Source of the DNA: Symsagittifera roscoffensis
Lineage: Eukaryota > Xenacoelomorpha > Acoela > Convolutidae
Direction: 5' to 3'
NCBI RefSeq assembly: GCF_963678635.1
Contig: NC_087063.1
Coordinates: forward strand, 48,927,220-48,991,219
DNA: 64,000 nucleotides
Shown in pieces: positions 9,710 through 19,789 of the stretch. The notes below the pieces were generated by a model that was not told the origin of the DNA, made no database searches, and worked only from the letters and a program-made list of their open reading frames with translations. Positions within the stretch are counted from its first letter, which is position 1. Each line of letters starts with the position of its first letter. The position numbers and the translations under genes were made by a program.

Positions 9710-11022
9710 GTTGTCTGAGATGTTGCTCGACTCCCGGACAAAACTCTGTCCATTGGTCGCTTCGAACCCGACTCTCCGGACAAAATTTTGCCCCTAGGTG
9801 GTCTCGTCAACCTCTCCCCGGACAAGTCGTCCTGCACGGGCTCAAAGGTGTCTGACTCCTCAGACAAGTCGTCCTTGACTGGTTCGAAGGTATCAGACTC
9901 CCCGGACATTGTCTCGTCCCCGGACGAGCAATCTGGGCTCGGCTCGTATTCTTCTTTTGCATCCGTGAAATGCACTCTCCTCGCGAAGCTAGATTTCGAC
10001 TTGATCCTAACTTCCTCAGTGGCTTGGGTCTGATTCAGTGTCCCATATTCAGTGAACGAAGTTCTCAACAAGACCTCCTTCGGCATCAAGCTCACCAGCT
10101 GGTTGACTATCGACCTGCAATCCCGTTCAACGCCTCGGCTGCGAATGGACACTGGCCTCTTCTCTGTTCTCTCGGTGACAGTCAACCGCTGCATGGTCTC
10201 CATCCACTCACAATCATGCCTATCCACTTCCCTGTCCAACAAGTCGCGGAGCTTTCCCATGACGTCCGGCGCCACGTTCACCGTCCTGTTCAATAGAGCC
10301 ATGCTGTTTATACCCAGCCTGATAAGTTCTTGCTGTACCAAATTGGATCGGACTAGCAGATCCAACGGAACAGGCTCGCCTCTGGCAAAAAGCTTTATCT
10401 CCGCGGCCGTTTCCACTGGAAGGTCAGGGTGTCCGGGTATAGGATGCCCTGACTTGTCTAACCACCTAGTAAGTGGTAGTTTGTCGTATGTTTCCTTGTC
10501 CAGAAATGAAAACCCTTCTTTGATTTCTGATTGGTTAGCCTGTTTCTCCTCGAGGTGCTCATAAAATTCTGTCTTTTTACTGAGGCTATCTGCGTTCTGG
10601 TGCTTGTCACGGGTACGGTGCTCTATGATCATGTGGTATCCATCCAGGCGCACGATCCAACGACCAATATAACTTTGGTCCATCGAATAGGTTTTCAGCC
10701 AGGCAAGGGCACGATTATCCACACGTAACTTGAAGGGAGCACTCCCCAAGTAGGCCCTGTATTTTTCCACGAAAGTGATCACCGCGAACATCTCCGCTTT
10801 TGGTGCGCCATACTTCATCTCAGTATCACTCAGGACTTTACTCCCGTAGGCTATCGGACGAAGAACCGTTCTCCCGTTCCACTCCTGCTCCTGGTGAAGT
10901 ATGCCCGATATCGCAACCACTGATGCATCCGTGTCCAGCACGAACATCCCCTGTTGGCATGCCGAGGACCGGTGCCTCGCAAAATTCACGTTTGATGTTT
11001 TCAAATGAAACTTGTGCCTCAT
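9583..11022 (-). CDS. RNase H plus long acidic linker (giant Gypsy Pol)
   Basis: 479 residues; the true coding join is near 10,950, where the RT thumb frame shifts into this one. RNase H residues are present: Asp in LDTDASV (~32), Glu in KAEMFAV, Asp in RVDNRALAWL and Asp in QNADSLSK. It would degrade the RNA strand of the cDNA hybrid. The linker after RNase H is unusually long. Its last ~150 residues contain imperfect acidic repeats of the type SGESDTFEPVKDDLS (DNA around 9,740-9,940). The frame breaks near 9,700 into the integrase leader. Confidence 0.85.
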   Translation of the reverse strand: MRHKFHLKTSNVNFARHRSSACQQGMFVLDTDASVVAISGILHQEQEWNGRTVLRPIAYGSKVLSDTEMKYGAPKAEMFAVITFVEKYRAYLGSAPFKLRVDNRALAWLKTYSMDQSYIGRWIVRLDGYHMIIEHRTRDKHQNADSLSKKTEFYEHLEEKQANQSEIKEGFSFLDKETYDKLPLTRWLDKSGHPIPGHPDLPVETAAEIKLFARGEPVPLDLLVRSNLVQQELIRLGINSMALLNRTVNVAPDVMGKLRDLLDREVDRHDCEWMETMQRLTVTERTEKRPVSIRSRGVERDCRSIVNQLVSLMPKEVLLRTSFTEYGTLNQTQATEEVRIKSKSSFARRVHFTDAKEEYEPSPDCSSGDETMSGESDTFEPVKDDLSEESDTFEPVQDDLSGERLTRPPRGKILSGESGSKRPMDRVLSGSRATSQTTWNTMLRNQSTQVLTRGPSPGTTHLKQLPIPIYQRSQSTPYW

Positions 11023-11271
11023 CAGTCCAAGTGAAATTTTTGCCCTTGTTTCTCATCAACCGCTGCATGGGGTATATTTTGTCAGCATACCCCATGATGA
11101 ACTCTCGATAATAATTAGCGAATCCCAAAAAACTCATCAGCTGTGTCTCTGTTTTAGGTGCCTTCCAGGTCAGCACCGCTTCAACCGCTTCAGGATCTGG
11201 TCTCACTCCATGTTTGTCCACCAGGCGGCCCAGATACTTTATGGAATCTCTGAGGATTTCACACTTAGAGG
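10950..11271 (-). pseudogene. RT thumb/connection segment (giant Gypsy Pol, out of frame on both sides)
   Basis: Between the RT fingers-palm ORF (ends 11265) and the RNase H ORF, a third frame encodes typical Gypsy RT thumb sequence: KCEILRDSIKYLGRLVDKHG, then PDPEAVEAVL and LMSFLGFANYYREFI. One-base shifts at about 11,270 and 10,950 join it to its neighbours. These frameshifts show that Pol in this copy cannot be read through. Confidence 0.85.
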
Positions 11272-13031
11272 GTTTGCTTCATGCAAGAAAACACCTCCTC
11301 CAACCTCTCTATGTGGTCTTCTAAGGTTGGTGTAGCAATCACGACATCATCGAAATAACACATGATGAGATTCCCGTACTTCTTAGTAATGCTCGTGAGT
11401 GCCTGGGCCATCAGTCGCTGGAATGTGGCCGTCGCGTTGCACAATCCGAACGGCATCCTCTTCCACTGGAACAATCCCAGCTCGCACGCAAATCCTGTTT
11501 TCTCTCGATCTTGCTTTCTGAGTGGCAATTGCCAGAACGCAGAGCCCAGATCCAACGTCGTGAAGAACTTCGCGTCTCCCAGCTTGGATAGGCTCTCATC
11601 GATGCGGGTAATCGGGTATGCGTCCTTTATAGTCACTGCTTTCAGATAACGGAAATCACAACAAAATCTGAGTCGTCCCACTTTCTTTTTCGCCATGACC
11701 ACGCCACAAGGCCACGGGGACTTCGACGGCTCGATCATGTCGTACTCCATTAACATCTCGATTTCCTTCCTACACGCTTCTGACTTGTTTGGTGTCATTC
11801 TTCTCGCCCCTTCCCTATGAGGTACCGAGCCCTCTTCTATCTCAATCTCGTGTTCTACAAAATTACAGCAACCTATGTCGGCCTTATGTTTCGAAAAAAC
11901 GTCTGCGTTCCGATTTAGCACCGCTCTGAGCGAATCTAGTTCCTTGTCTGATATTTTACCCTTCAAATGTTCTATCTCAGGTAGGACTGGTTTATTCGCT
12001 GCTAACTCTGCTTCTGTCGGCCTCTCAGGAAAGTTGGAGCAACTAGACAGCCCATCGTCTGTTTCCGATTTCATTGAAAACAATTTCCTATAAGATTTCA
12101 ATTCATTCACTCTCCTCATTATATATTCTTGGTTCGCATGCAATGGACATTTAGTTACATCAAACTTTTTCAAGTTCTCCACACTCTGAAAGTCTGTGTT
12201 CAGAGGCAAAGCATAGCCAAGTTTCTTTCCCCTCTGTATTGTCACTGTTGTTGCTTCTGTGTTCAATAACACACTCACACACAGTCCGCTCTGAGTGAGT
12301 GAGAAGCTTCTTCCTAAAATAGCCGAGCTTTTACTGTTTGGATTTGGTACCAGACACACCTGTCTGTCATTGCTGAGTTCATTCAAGTTCCTCATCCTAA
12401 ACGTCGCTACTACGGCTTGGTTTGGTTTTAATCTAGCTTTTCGATCCAGAAAAATCGTCACCTTGGCCTGGTTAATTAAGATCTTATTAAGTTGTCTCTT
12501 TTCATACTTTCTCTCAGGATCCTTGATCCTAATCAACCCGTCGTTGAGATCGATCGTGACATCAAAGTTGCGCACGAAATCCCTTCCTAAGATGAACTGA
12601 TCGGATTCGTCCAAATTCTCCACTACTAGGAAGCTCATCCAAAGATGTCTTCCTCCGAGCTGCAGTGAAATGATCGGGGTTCGTCCAGTCACATAGATCG
12701 CTCCCAGATTGGCAGCTGCCAACCTGATGTTTGTCGGTATGAGATCCGACCTTTCGTAACCCATGTCGGTCCAAGTTTTGACTGGCATGACACTAACCAC
12801 TGCTCCCGTGTCTAGCAGTCCCTTTACTGAAAGTTGTCTGCCTTGCACGTCCAGCACGTGTGCGGCCAGATCGGCCTCGCAACCTATGTGCACCGCATCT
12901 TGTTCGAGCATCGCGTTGTGTCCGATTCGTCTAACCTTCAGCTCCTCTTGACCAATGTATATCCGGCCAATCTGATCGTTCGCATCAGTTATGTGAGCTT
13001 TTGTGTAGATGTTGATGCCATCCACATTCAT
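11265..13031 (-). CDS. Protease and reverse transcriptase (giant Gypsy Pol)
   Basis: 588 residues. The aspartic protease motif LLDTGAVVSVMP is at 72-83 (DTG 74-76), with a later ILGRDF pattern at ~147-152. RT spans ~395-588: FRYLKAV (460s), TTLDLGSAFWQLPL (catalytic Asp ~494), PFGLCNATATFQ (527-537) and the YFDD box (559-562). It processes the polyprotein and copies element RNA. The N-terminal part overlaps the Gag ORF by 47 bases in the +1 frame relative to gag, so Gag-Pol was probably made by frameshifting. The ATG at 13031 need not be used. Confidence 0.92.
   Translation of the reverse strand: MNVDGINIYTKAHITDANDQIGRIYIGQEELKVRRIGHNAMLEQDAVHIGCEADLAAHVLDVQGRQLSVKGLLDTGAVVSVMPVKTWTDMGYERSDLIPTNIRLAAANLGAIYVTGRTPIISLQLGGRHLWMSFLVVENLDESDQFILGRDFVRNFDVTIDLNDGLIRIKDPERKYEKRQLNKILINQAKVTIFLDRKARLKPNQAVVATFRMRNLNELSNDRQVCLVPNPNSKSSAILGRSFSLTQSGLCVSVLLNTEATTVTIQRGKKLGYALPLNTDFQSVENLKKFDVTKCPLHANQEYIMRRVNELKSYRKLFSMKSETDDGLSSCSNFPERPTEAELAANKPVLPEIEHLKGKISDKELDSLRAVLNRNADVFSKHKADIGCCNFVEHEIEIEEGSVPHREGARRMTPNKSEACRKEIEMLMEYDMIEPSKSPWPCGVVMAKKKVGRLRFCCDFRYLKAVTIKDAYPITRIDESLSKLGDAKFFTTLDLGSAFWQLPLRKQDREKTGFACELGLFQWKRMPFGLCNATATFQRLMAQALTSITKKYGNLIMCYFDDVVIATPTLEDHIERLEEVFSCMKQTL
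12985..13031 (-). other. Gag-Pol overlap, candidate +1 frameshift region
   Basis: The Gag stop (12985) lies 47 bases inside the Pol ORF, and Pol is in the +1 frame relative to Gag. The Pol frame also stays open for some distance upstream of its nominal ATG, so the shift point could be earlier. No classic slippery heptamer is obvious. The offset could be programmed frameshifting, or another indel in an already decayed copy. Confidence 0.4.
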
Positions 13032-13965
13032 TAGGATCGGGTAAGGGCCATGGACATCTGACGTACTCTTCGTGATCCTCGTCGGTCGCGTCGGCGTCCT
13101 CGAGAAAGTACCCTATCGCCTTCATGTTCTGTTTGTATGCAGAACACGCGGAAGCGTGATGGTCCATCGAAACACAATTCGCACACGATCTCCTCTTATC
13201 CATGTCATCGCGAGGTTTGTACCAACTGGAATTCGCACCAGTGTTTGTCCCGCTATAGTTACCATAATTGCTGTAACGGTTTTGCGCCCTCGGTTTTATG
13301 AGTAAATACTCGCGTGACTTCATACGCAAATCATCGGGCGTGGGTACCTGGTCAAGTGACAGGGTGAAGTGTGTGGCCAACATCGTCTTCAACTCCTCAC
13401 TCCTTACTCCGTCCATGAACTTCGAAGCAATTGACAAGTTTCGCTCGGATGTTCTCTCATCGGGATTGCTTCTCCTCCTAAGCAATTCAAGGTCGTCCAA
13501 AAATTTGTCTATGGATTCGTCATCTCTTTGACGCCTCTTTTCGAACTTCACCATAGCCTGGTGCCCTTGTACTCCAGAGCCGAAACGATTTAGCAGGATG
13601 TCGAATATCTTGCGAGCGCTGTCTCTCTCATTGGCTCTTTTCGCCATTACACAATTTAGTGCAGTACCCTCCAGGTTGCTTGTTAGCGCGCTGCATTCTT
13701 GTTTCTTGGAGAGACTCTCTTCCTCAAAGTGTAACTTCATCACCTCTATCCAAGTATCAAGGCAGCCGTCTGACTCGTCTTTATATGAATTCGGCTTTTT
13801 CAGTGTCCTTCTTGACCTCTCTCCTCTCTCGGTTGACTTCGAGAGTTTGGTGATGAATGTTTCGAGAGATCTGTTCAGAGGCTCAAACATCGAGGCATAC
13901 ATCGTTGTGTCCTGTGAGACTGTAGTCAGATCTGGTACTGAACTGACTTTTGGCACAGTTGGCAA
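12985..13965 (-). CDS. Gag capsid and nucleocapsid part (giant Gypsy)
   Basis: 326 residues. Residues ~70-215 match the retrotransposon Gag capsid pattern (DTWIEVMKLHFEEE ... FDILLNRFG ... DESIDKFLDDLELL). Residues ~255-270 carry a single zinc knuckle, CANCVSMDHHASAC (CX2CX4HX4C). It assembles virus-like particles and binds genomic RNA. The upstream end joins the 13926-15186 ORF through a frame change near 13,950. The downstream end overlaps Pol. Confidence 0.85.
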   Translation of the reverse strand: MPTVPKVSSVPDLTTVSQDTTMYASMFEPLNRSLETFITKLSKSTERGERSRRTLKKPNSYKDESDGCLDTWIEVMKLHFEEESLSKKQECSALTSNLEGTALNCVMAKRANERDSARKIFDILLNRFGSGVQGHQAMVKFEKRRQRDDESIDKFLDDLELLRRRSNPDERTSERNLSIASKFMDGVRSEELKTMLATHFTLSLDQVPTPDDLRMKSREYLLIKPRAQNRYSNYGNYSGTNTGANSSWYKPRDDMDKRRSCANCVSMDHHASACSAYKQNMKAIGYFLEDADATDEDHEEYVRCPWPLPDPNECGWHQHLHKSSHN

Positions 13966-15186
13966 CCTTGTCTCCGGGGTAGCATCTGCCTCCGGCGGGA
14001 CTGGGTTCGTCCAGCCAGGCCTCGACGGGGCTGCCCTTGGCCGCTCCTTGTTTTTGGTTCGTAGTTCGTTCTCGAGCTTTGCTGGGTTCTGGCATTGCTG
14101 CCCGTACCATTTCCATCATTCGCATGGTGTGAGCGCTGCCTTGGGTTGGAACGCTCCTGCCAATTGCTCCCATTTAGGATCGCGTCAAGCTTCCGCATCA
14201 TTAAGTCAGACTTGGCATCTAACCTTTTCGCCAGGCTAATCATCGTGTGGGCGTAGGTACTATCATGATCGTTCAACAATCGCTCGATCTCCCTCGTCAT
14301 CCTAGCCTCTCTTTCGTACGACTCCTTGTTTGTCTGGGCCAGGCTCTCCGCCAGGCATTGATCGGTGTTGCGAATCAACTGAGCCTGATCAACCCTCGCC
14401 TGCGACTTCACGTGCGTTAGTTCATCTCTCAGATTCTCTCGACCCTGGTGAGCTCTCTCGTCAACCTGATCTATTCTCTTAGTCATGTCCCGTCTCAGTT
14501 CATCCAGACCATTCATTACGCCAGCGAACATGTCACTTATGTCGCCAGTGGCCCCAAATGACGGGGTTAGTCCCAAAGAAGATGAGGTCGACTGCGTCTG
14601 CAGCCTGGTGCTTGATGACGCACCGCCTTTTTGCTTGCTCATCGACGTCATCAATCTGTCGAACGTTGATGACGCTCCCATCGTTATCCCATCTGACATG
14701 GGCCTGGTCGGCGAGGTGGACGACGCCATCCTGCTCATGTCGTTCCTTGGGCACGGTGTGAAGTTCAAATCCGGATGGTTTATCTCCGGGTAGTCATAAC
14801 TGGAAGATAAACCTTCAGTTCGTAGTGACGCCATGCGCTCATCGTACAAAGACTTCCAACTCTTCTTGGCCTTCGAACCCGGTTGTTCTTCACTCGGGCT
14901 TATACTCGACATCATCGCGTTGTTACTCTGCTTGGCCAGAGATGAGTGGGTATTAGCCGAATGTGAATATTCTCTCCTCCACCTATGACTCTTGGTCTCC
15001 GATTTGGACATTCCCTTGAATAACACTTCCTCTCGCGGCTCGACCTCGGAACGCTCCGAGGTCTCCTCCGTCCTCTCGACTTCCACCCGCTCGAGGTCCT
15101 CGCTTAATACACTCACCGAGGTCTTCCTTTATTTGTTCCCGGATTGCCCGAACTTTCCTATTAAGTAGCTCAAGGCAACCACACAA
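13926..15186 (-). CDS. Gag N-terminal region (giant Gypsy)
   Basis: An ATG-started frame runs 15116-13926 (396 residues). A short frame upstream (15186-15112, CLELLNRKVRAIREQIKEDL) probably encodes the true N-terminus and joins by a frameshift near 15,112. The protein is Ser/Glu-rich and disordered at first. A helical, coiled-coil-like stretch follows (about 200-310: ISDMFAGVMNGLDELRRDM, then many E/R/Q heptads), like the matrix or coiled-coil region of large Gags. It then passes into the capsid ORF. No other domain recognised. Confidence 0.6.
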
Positions 15187-15215
15187 CCAAAATCACAATC
15201 AAAAAAAAAATTTGT

Positions 15216-15342
15216 TCGGGTACTTCTGATACACCCGATCTAGAATCCAAAGTTGATCACAAATTTCCGGGTCAAAATGGGCTCCTATGATCCTAATAAG
15301 CACGCCTAATGTCCTAATATGATCTTTATTAAATGGATATTT
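15216..15342. repeat. 127-bp direct repeat, copy 1
   Basis: Identical base for base to 15691-15817. It opens with an inverted repeat (TCGGGT ... ACCCGA) and, read on the minus strand, holds an AATAAA polyadenylation signal. Copy 1 lies just upstream of gag, where an R/U5-type segment would be expected for a minus-strand element. Confidence 0.9.
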
Positions 15343-15690
15343 CCCGTCTCCCAAATTGCCACAGAAGGTTTCCTCAAGTTTCTAACAATGAGGGTTGCTA
15401 AGATGTTTAAGTCACTCCGGTTGGTTACTTCGGAGGGCTGTTAAGACACTTAGCCTGCCTCGGAGGGTTACTTTGGAGGGTACCTTAATCTCCCAAGTTA
15501 CTTCGGAGGGTCCCCTTAAATTTACTAAGGCAGGTCAATAAGATGCTTAATATGCTCCGGAGGGTTACTTCGGAGGGTACCTCCAAAACTTTCAAATTTC
15601 TGAACCTCACTTAGAAGGGCCTTCAATTAAATTCACGAAGCGTCAAAACAAGCTAAATTCTCTATGGGGGGCTGTTTTAACTTCTTTGGA

Positions 15691-15817
15691 TCGGGTACTT
15701 CTGATACACCCGATCTAGAATCCAAAGTTGATCACAAATTTCCGGGTCAAAATGGGCTCCTATGATCCTAATAAGCACGCCTAATGTCCTAATATGATCT
15801 TTATTAAATGGATATTT
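15691..15817. repeat. 127-bp direct repeat, copy 2
   Basis: Exact copy of 15216-15342, 475 bp away. The intervening 348 bp is unrelated to it. Perfect identity implies a recent duplication or gene conversion, in contrast with the frameshifted coding regions next door. Confidence 0.9.
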
Positions 15818-16693
15818 TATGGGGCCACTGGCGACATAACGTGTTTTCCACTAAGGAGGGTTGCTAAGGGCTTTAGCTGACTCCGGAGGGTTACCTCGGA
15901 GGGTTCCCCAAAAATCAAGAAAAAAGGTTATGTTACCGCGATAAAGTCTCCAAAAGCGGTCCACCTGACTTAAAACTAGGTTGGCTGACACTGTCAACCT
16001 TCCCAGTTGGATAAAAAGGTGTTTTGATAAAAATTTTCTGCCGCTCGGAGGTTTACCTGTGATTTGGAACCTCCGAACCAACAAATTCTGAAAAAATTTT
16101 CTTTTCCGATATTATCAACCCAAAAACGGTTGCGGTCCGGAAAAGTGGTCCAAAACTTCGACTTATGGTACCAAAATTATCCCGATTAGTTGGCTAGTCT
16201 TTGAGAAATTGCCAAAAACGTGTTTGTCCAAATGGCCTTTTTTCACCACCTAGACTTTTTCCGCAATTCCTATTGAAAGTGCCTAAAAATAATTGAAACG
16301 AGCGCAGTAGCCCTGTACGGCACTGGAATTATGCAAAAAACTGGACCAAAATTGGTTTGGAGACAAAAAATTTGGCCAATAATTATCAAATTTGGACCCT
16401 CCGATTCCTTCCTTTTCCAATCCTTAAGTCGTTAGCTCTATCTACGGAGCTAATCGGAGGGTTACTCAAGAATTTTTCTGTCAGCCGAGCACGTTATGCT
16501 AGCACGCTCCTAACACAAAAAATTTTAATACTCTAACTCTAAAAACTCAAAAACTCGATCCCCAAAACAAATTGACAAATTTCAGAAAATTATCAAAAAT
16601 TTGATCGAAAAATTTTGGTTTTTTCCAACTTTTACTGAGTTTTTTCTCACGCGGTTTCTCTAGTTAGGGGGATCGAACTACGTAGCTACTCCC

Positions 16694-16703
16694 TATATAA
16701 AAG
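16694..16703 (+). promoter_or_regulatory. TATA-like box
   Basis: TATATAAAAG on the plus strand in the non-coding region, after a GC-richer stretch. No coding start follows within 1.8 kb, and it points away from the gag ORF, so its relevance is doubtful. Confidence 0.2.
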
Positions 16704-18570
16704 CTTTTTGCTGTTCGGAAAAGCTCGGATATCCAAAAATTTGGGGGTCTACAGTTTGGTCGAAAATCGATAATTTTCGACAAAATTTGGGTGTTTCTTG
16801 GGTCTAATTAGGAGATAAGTTATATGTAATAAGAATAATAACCTATTAAAAGTCGTTAATGAATATTACTATACCCTCCTTTGCACCAAAATACCCGAAT
16901 TAAGACCCTTAACTCGGAAATTTGTGATCGACGGAGGGTACAATCGGACCGTGCCAATCGTGCCCCCACCACTTAAGTTTTAATGAAATAGTACCCGAAC
17001 GATACTAAAATTGTCTCAACGATACCCAACAGTCGAGATGTTGTCCCTGTGTCCCTGTTGAGTGTGGAACACGTCGGTCAGCTTGCCACTCTACCCTCCG
17101 GTCACCGGCAAAATCACCATTAACGTGCTTAAACACTCAAATTACACTCAAGGGAGGGTATCCAACCCTTCACCAAAACACACAATCTTTCTATCAGAAA
17201 AGATATAAATCAATCTGAAACAACAACAAATAGGAAAGTCAGATCACATCTCGTCCGGAAATAACATATAAACTGTCACTTCATGTTTTTTATTGTTTTT
17301 GTTCTTTTTTGGATTTTTTACTGTTTTTTGTACTTTTTTGTTTTCAAATAAATTTGTTTTTGGCTTTTTCTTGGTTATACACTATTTTTGTTTGGTTTTA
17401 CGCTTTCTCTTTAATTGTTTTTGGTCCTGGGACCTCGGGACAAGCGGGCTCTAGATTTCCCACCTAACCCTCCGACCCCCGGAATTTTCGGTGTTAACTA
17501 AGTTAAAAAGCTAAATAGTACTAGACGGAGGGTACGCACCTTCCCCCTAGTACACTAACGGTCATTAAGGCCTCTAACTCGGGCATGCGCCCGGAGCGGA
17601 GGGTTCGTCGCTGAAACGCTTGCTGATCATGATGGTCTTATGCCTTTGACAGGCCCACCCAGGAGCGCCATAAAAACGTCTATGTAACATTCTCCCAAAT
17701 ACTACACAGCGACGGAGCGTAGAAAAAGTACCTATTAACGACTGGCAGGCGTCAGTTACCTTAATCCTACTCGTTTTTCACCGTCTCGACCTTGCCAGTT
17801 GATTTTCTGGTCTGTTTAGGGCTAAGTAAAAAGTTACCATTTTTAGGCCATCAGTCAAACGACTTTTGATCAGCTTTCGTTTACATGCGAACACAGCCAT
17901 ATAGCTGAGTCTCGGATCCTCAGACTACGTGATTGCCATTAAAAACACGGCTCGAACAACCTATTTTAATATGTTTTTGTGTGACAGTTCTATATTAAAT
18001 CCATTGGAGATGGATTGACCCTTTCCTCTTTCTAGCTACTCATATTCTAAAATATCAAATAATACCGGTGTTAATTCAGACTTCTACGACATCCAAGTAG
18101 CTGCAAAATTAGTTTTATATTGTACCTTCACATAAAACAGTCTCTGGGGGACCAAGCCTCCGCTCCCGTAATCTTCCCGAGATAACGCCCTTATCTCTTC
18201 CAATTTGTGTCACGGGAGGGTTCCGTGGAATATTTCTTCCCCACTGAAGCTTCCTTCTCCACTAATATCCTCTGCTAAAAGTCTTATCGTGTGTTGTTGC
18301 CACGATTAGAGGCTTCGTATTTTTTGTCTCTTGTGCGACCGTTTTCCACAATATTTGTCGTTGTTCTCTTTTTTCGTCGTTTTTCGTCAAAATGGCCGTC
18401 TTTTTTGTATTTCTGAGAAATATCCACTCTTCAATCGAAATTTTGAAAATAAAAATTCTAGAACATTCCTACCCTCCTTCGCAATACTTTTTCTTTAAAA
18501 AGGCCTTTATTCATTTTTTTCGTGTCGCCGGAAGGTTGCGCTGTGCCTTTTTGAATGTAAACCCAACGAC

Positions 18571-19665
18571 TTGATTAGACTAGGCCAAAGAAGTAATGAA
18601 GTCGCAATAGAAAACGAATCTTTAAAGAAAAGAAGAGAACTTATAGATCAGTGTCAAAATAAGAAAGACTTTAGTGTAAGGGATGGCAAGCTATACAAAA
18701 GAGATGGAAACCAATGGATAGTGATATCGCCTATTTCTGAAACAACAGACCGCAATTGACTAAGACAAACAGCTAGTCTACTACTCTATAATGTCAGAAG
18801 CATCTTTGAGTATTCTAGAACAATTCTTTTCTCGAAGGCCATCCAATCCAAAAACATCTACGATATCATTTGCTAATAGAGACGTGGTTAACTGAAAACG
18901 TGACGCAGGAGCAATGTTTCTTGACAAATTTAACATCCGTAGAAATGACAGGCAAATCGTTAACGACAAATCAAAAGACGGAGGTGTTATAATTGGGATA
19001 AACCACGAAATACCTCACTACTCCATACCCTCAGCTTTCAATGACTGCCGAAAAGTCAAGCTCTTGAGCAAAAACCCCGTCATTATAGCTTGCATATACT
19101 GTGACCCCAAAGGAAGCAAATAACGCTGGTCGTCAAAACCCCTACTGAATTTTGTGTATTTTATTAGACAAAAAGAATTAGAATTAAATGTAAGAAACGT
19201 GATGATTACTGGAGACATCAACTTTGCTAAACGGACTGGTCGACCCTAATCTCCTCTGATGAAGACAAAAAGGCTTCCTGGACGCTCTTGCAGACTTTAA
19301 CTACGAACAAACGATTACGGGAAAAGAAAAAACACAACTAGACGTAATACTCTGCAACCACCCAGATTTGTTAACTCTCGTGAAAAAAAGACAAAAGACT
19401 CACATTCATGTATAAAACGGATCATCCCTTATCACGCAAAACTCAACCTATTTTTAAAAAATGACTACATCAGAGAAAAAGGAGTAAATGACCGCAATGG
19501 CTTCCAGGGATTCTCATTCTCGAAAGCAAACTGGGAAGAAATAAATCAAAACATCAATGAAAACCCATTTAACCCATACTGCTACCGCAATGTTGATCTA
19601 ATGACTGAACTGTGGTACTCTTGGCTACTTAACATAATCGAAAAGCACATTCCCCGGAATATATG
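18571..19665 (+). pseudogene. LINE: short upstream ORF and APE-type endonuclease remnant
   Basis: A short frame (18571-18759, ends in TDRN) precedes an endonuclease read in pieces: LLYNVRSIFE near 18,780, WLTENVTQEQ near 18,890, KDGGVIIGI near 18,980, IACIYCDPKGSK near 19,100, ITGDINF near 19,210 and DVILCNHPDL near 19,345. These match the exonuclease/endonuclease/phosphatase fold that nicks target DNA. At least three frameshifts separate the pieces. Confidence 0.65.
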
Positions 19666-19789
19666 ACATTGAAGTTCTCTGGCACCTTGGTTAACATCTG
19701 AAACATCAAAACTCATCAAAATTATGGATACATTGCGCAGAAAATGTGAAAAAAAAAGGTTACCGAATGTTATTTATATAAACTGATAA

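Larger units (their letters stand above)
1..15190 (-). mobile_element. Giant Gypsy-like LTR retroelement carrying extra ORFs (open at left edge)
   Basis: A block of long minus-strand ORFs, clearly GC-richer than the rest of the window. Read right to left it contains gag, protease, RT, RNase H, integrase, a macro-domain-like ORF, a 470-bp AT-rich spacer, and a cassette of three packed ORFs (A, B with an SGNH hydrolase domain, C). The gag-pol order (PR-RT-RH-IN) is that of Metaviridae/Gypsy elements. No second LTR is visible, so the 3' end lies beyond position 1 or the cassette is a separate neighbour. Gag-pol and ORF C carry several frameshifts; ORFs A and B are intact. That the cassette belongs to the same element as pol is inferred from shared strand, composition and adjacency, not proven. 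Confidence 0.7.
15191..18570. other. Non-coding region upstream of the giant element, rich in GGAGGGT motifs
   Basis: No credible ORF in 3.4 kb. At least 15 copies of GGAGGG on the plus strand and 5 of its complement CCCTCC occur here, often as CGGAGGGTTAC or CGGAGGGTAC and in pairs 11-13 bases apart (15,462/15,474; 15,558/15,570; 15,884/15,898). The motif is rare elsewhere in the window. The position just 5' of gag suggests an LTR and leader, but I could not fix LTR ends because no second LTR is present. From about 17,600 rightwards the composition drifts towards that of the host. Confidence 0.5.

Noticed and set aside
72-15000. Many plus-strand ORFs of 60-210 codons across the first 15 kb
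   Set aside because: They are shadows of the GC-rich minus-strand Gag-Pol and cargo genes; none shows a domain.
15420-18500. CRISPR-like or satellite array from the GGAGGGT copies
   Set aside because: Spacing is irregular, the orientation is mixed, and this is eukaryotic DNA; treated as a motif cluster instead.
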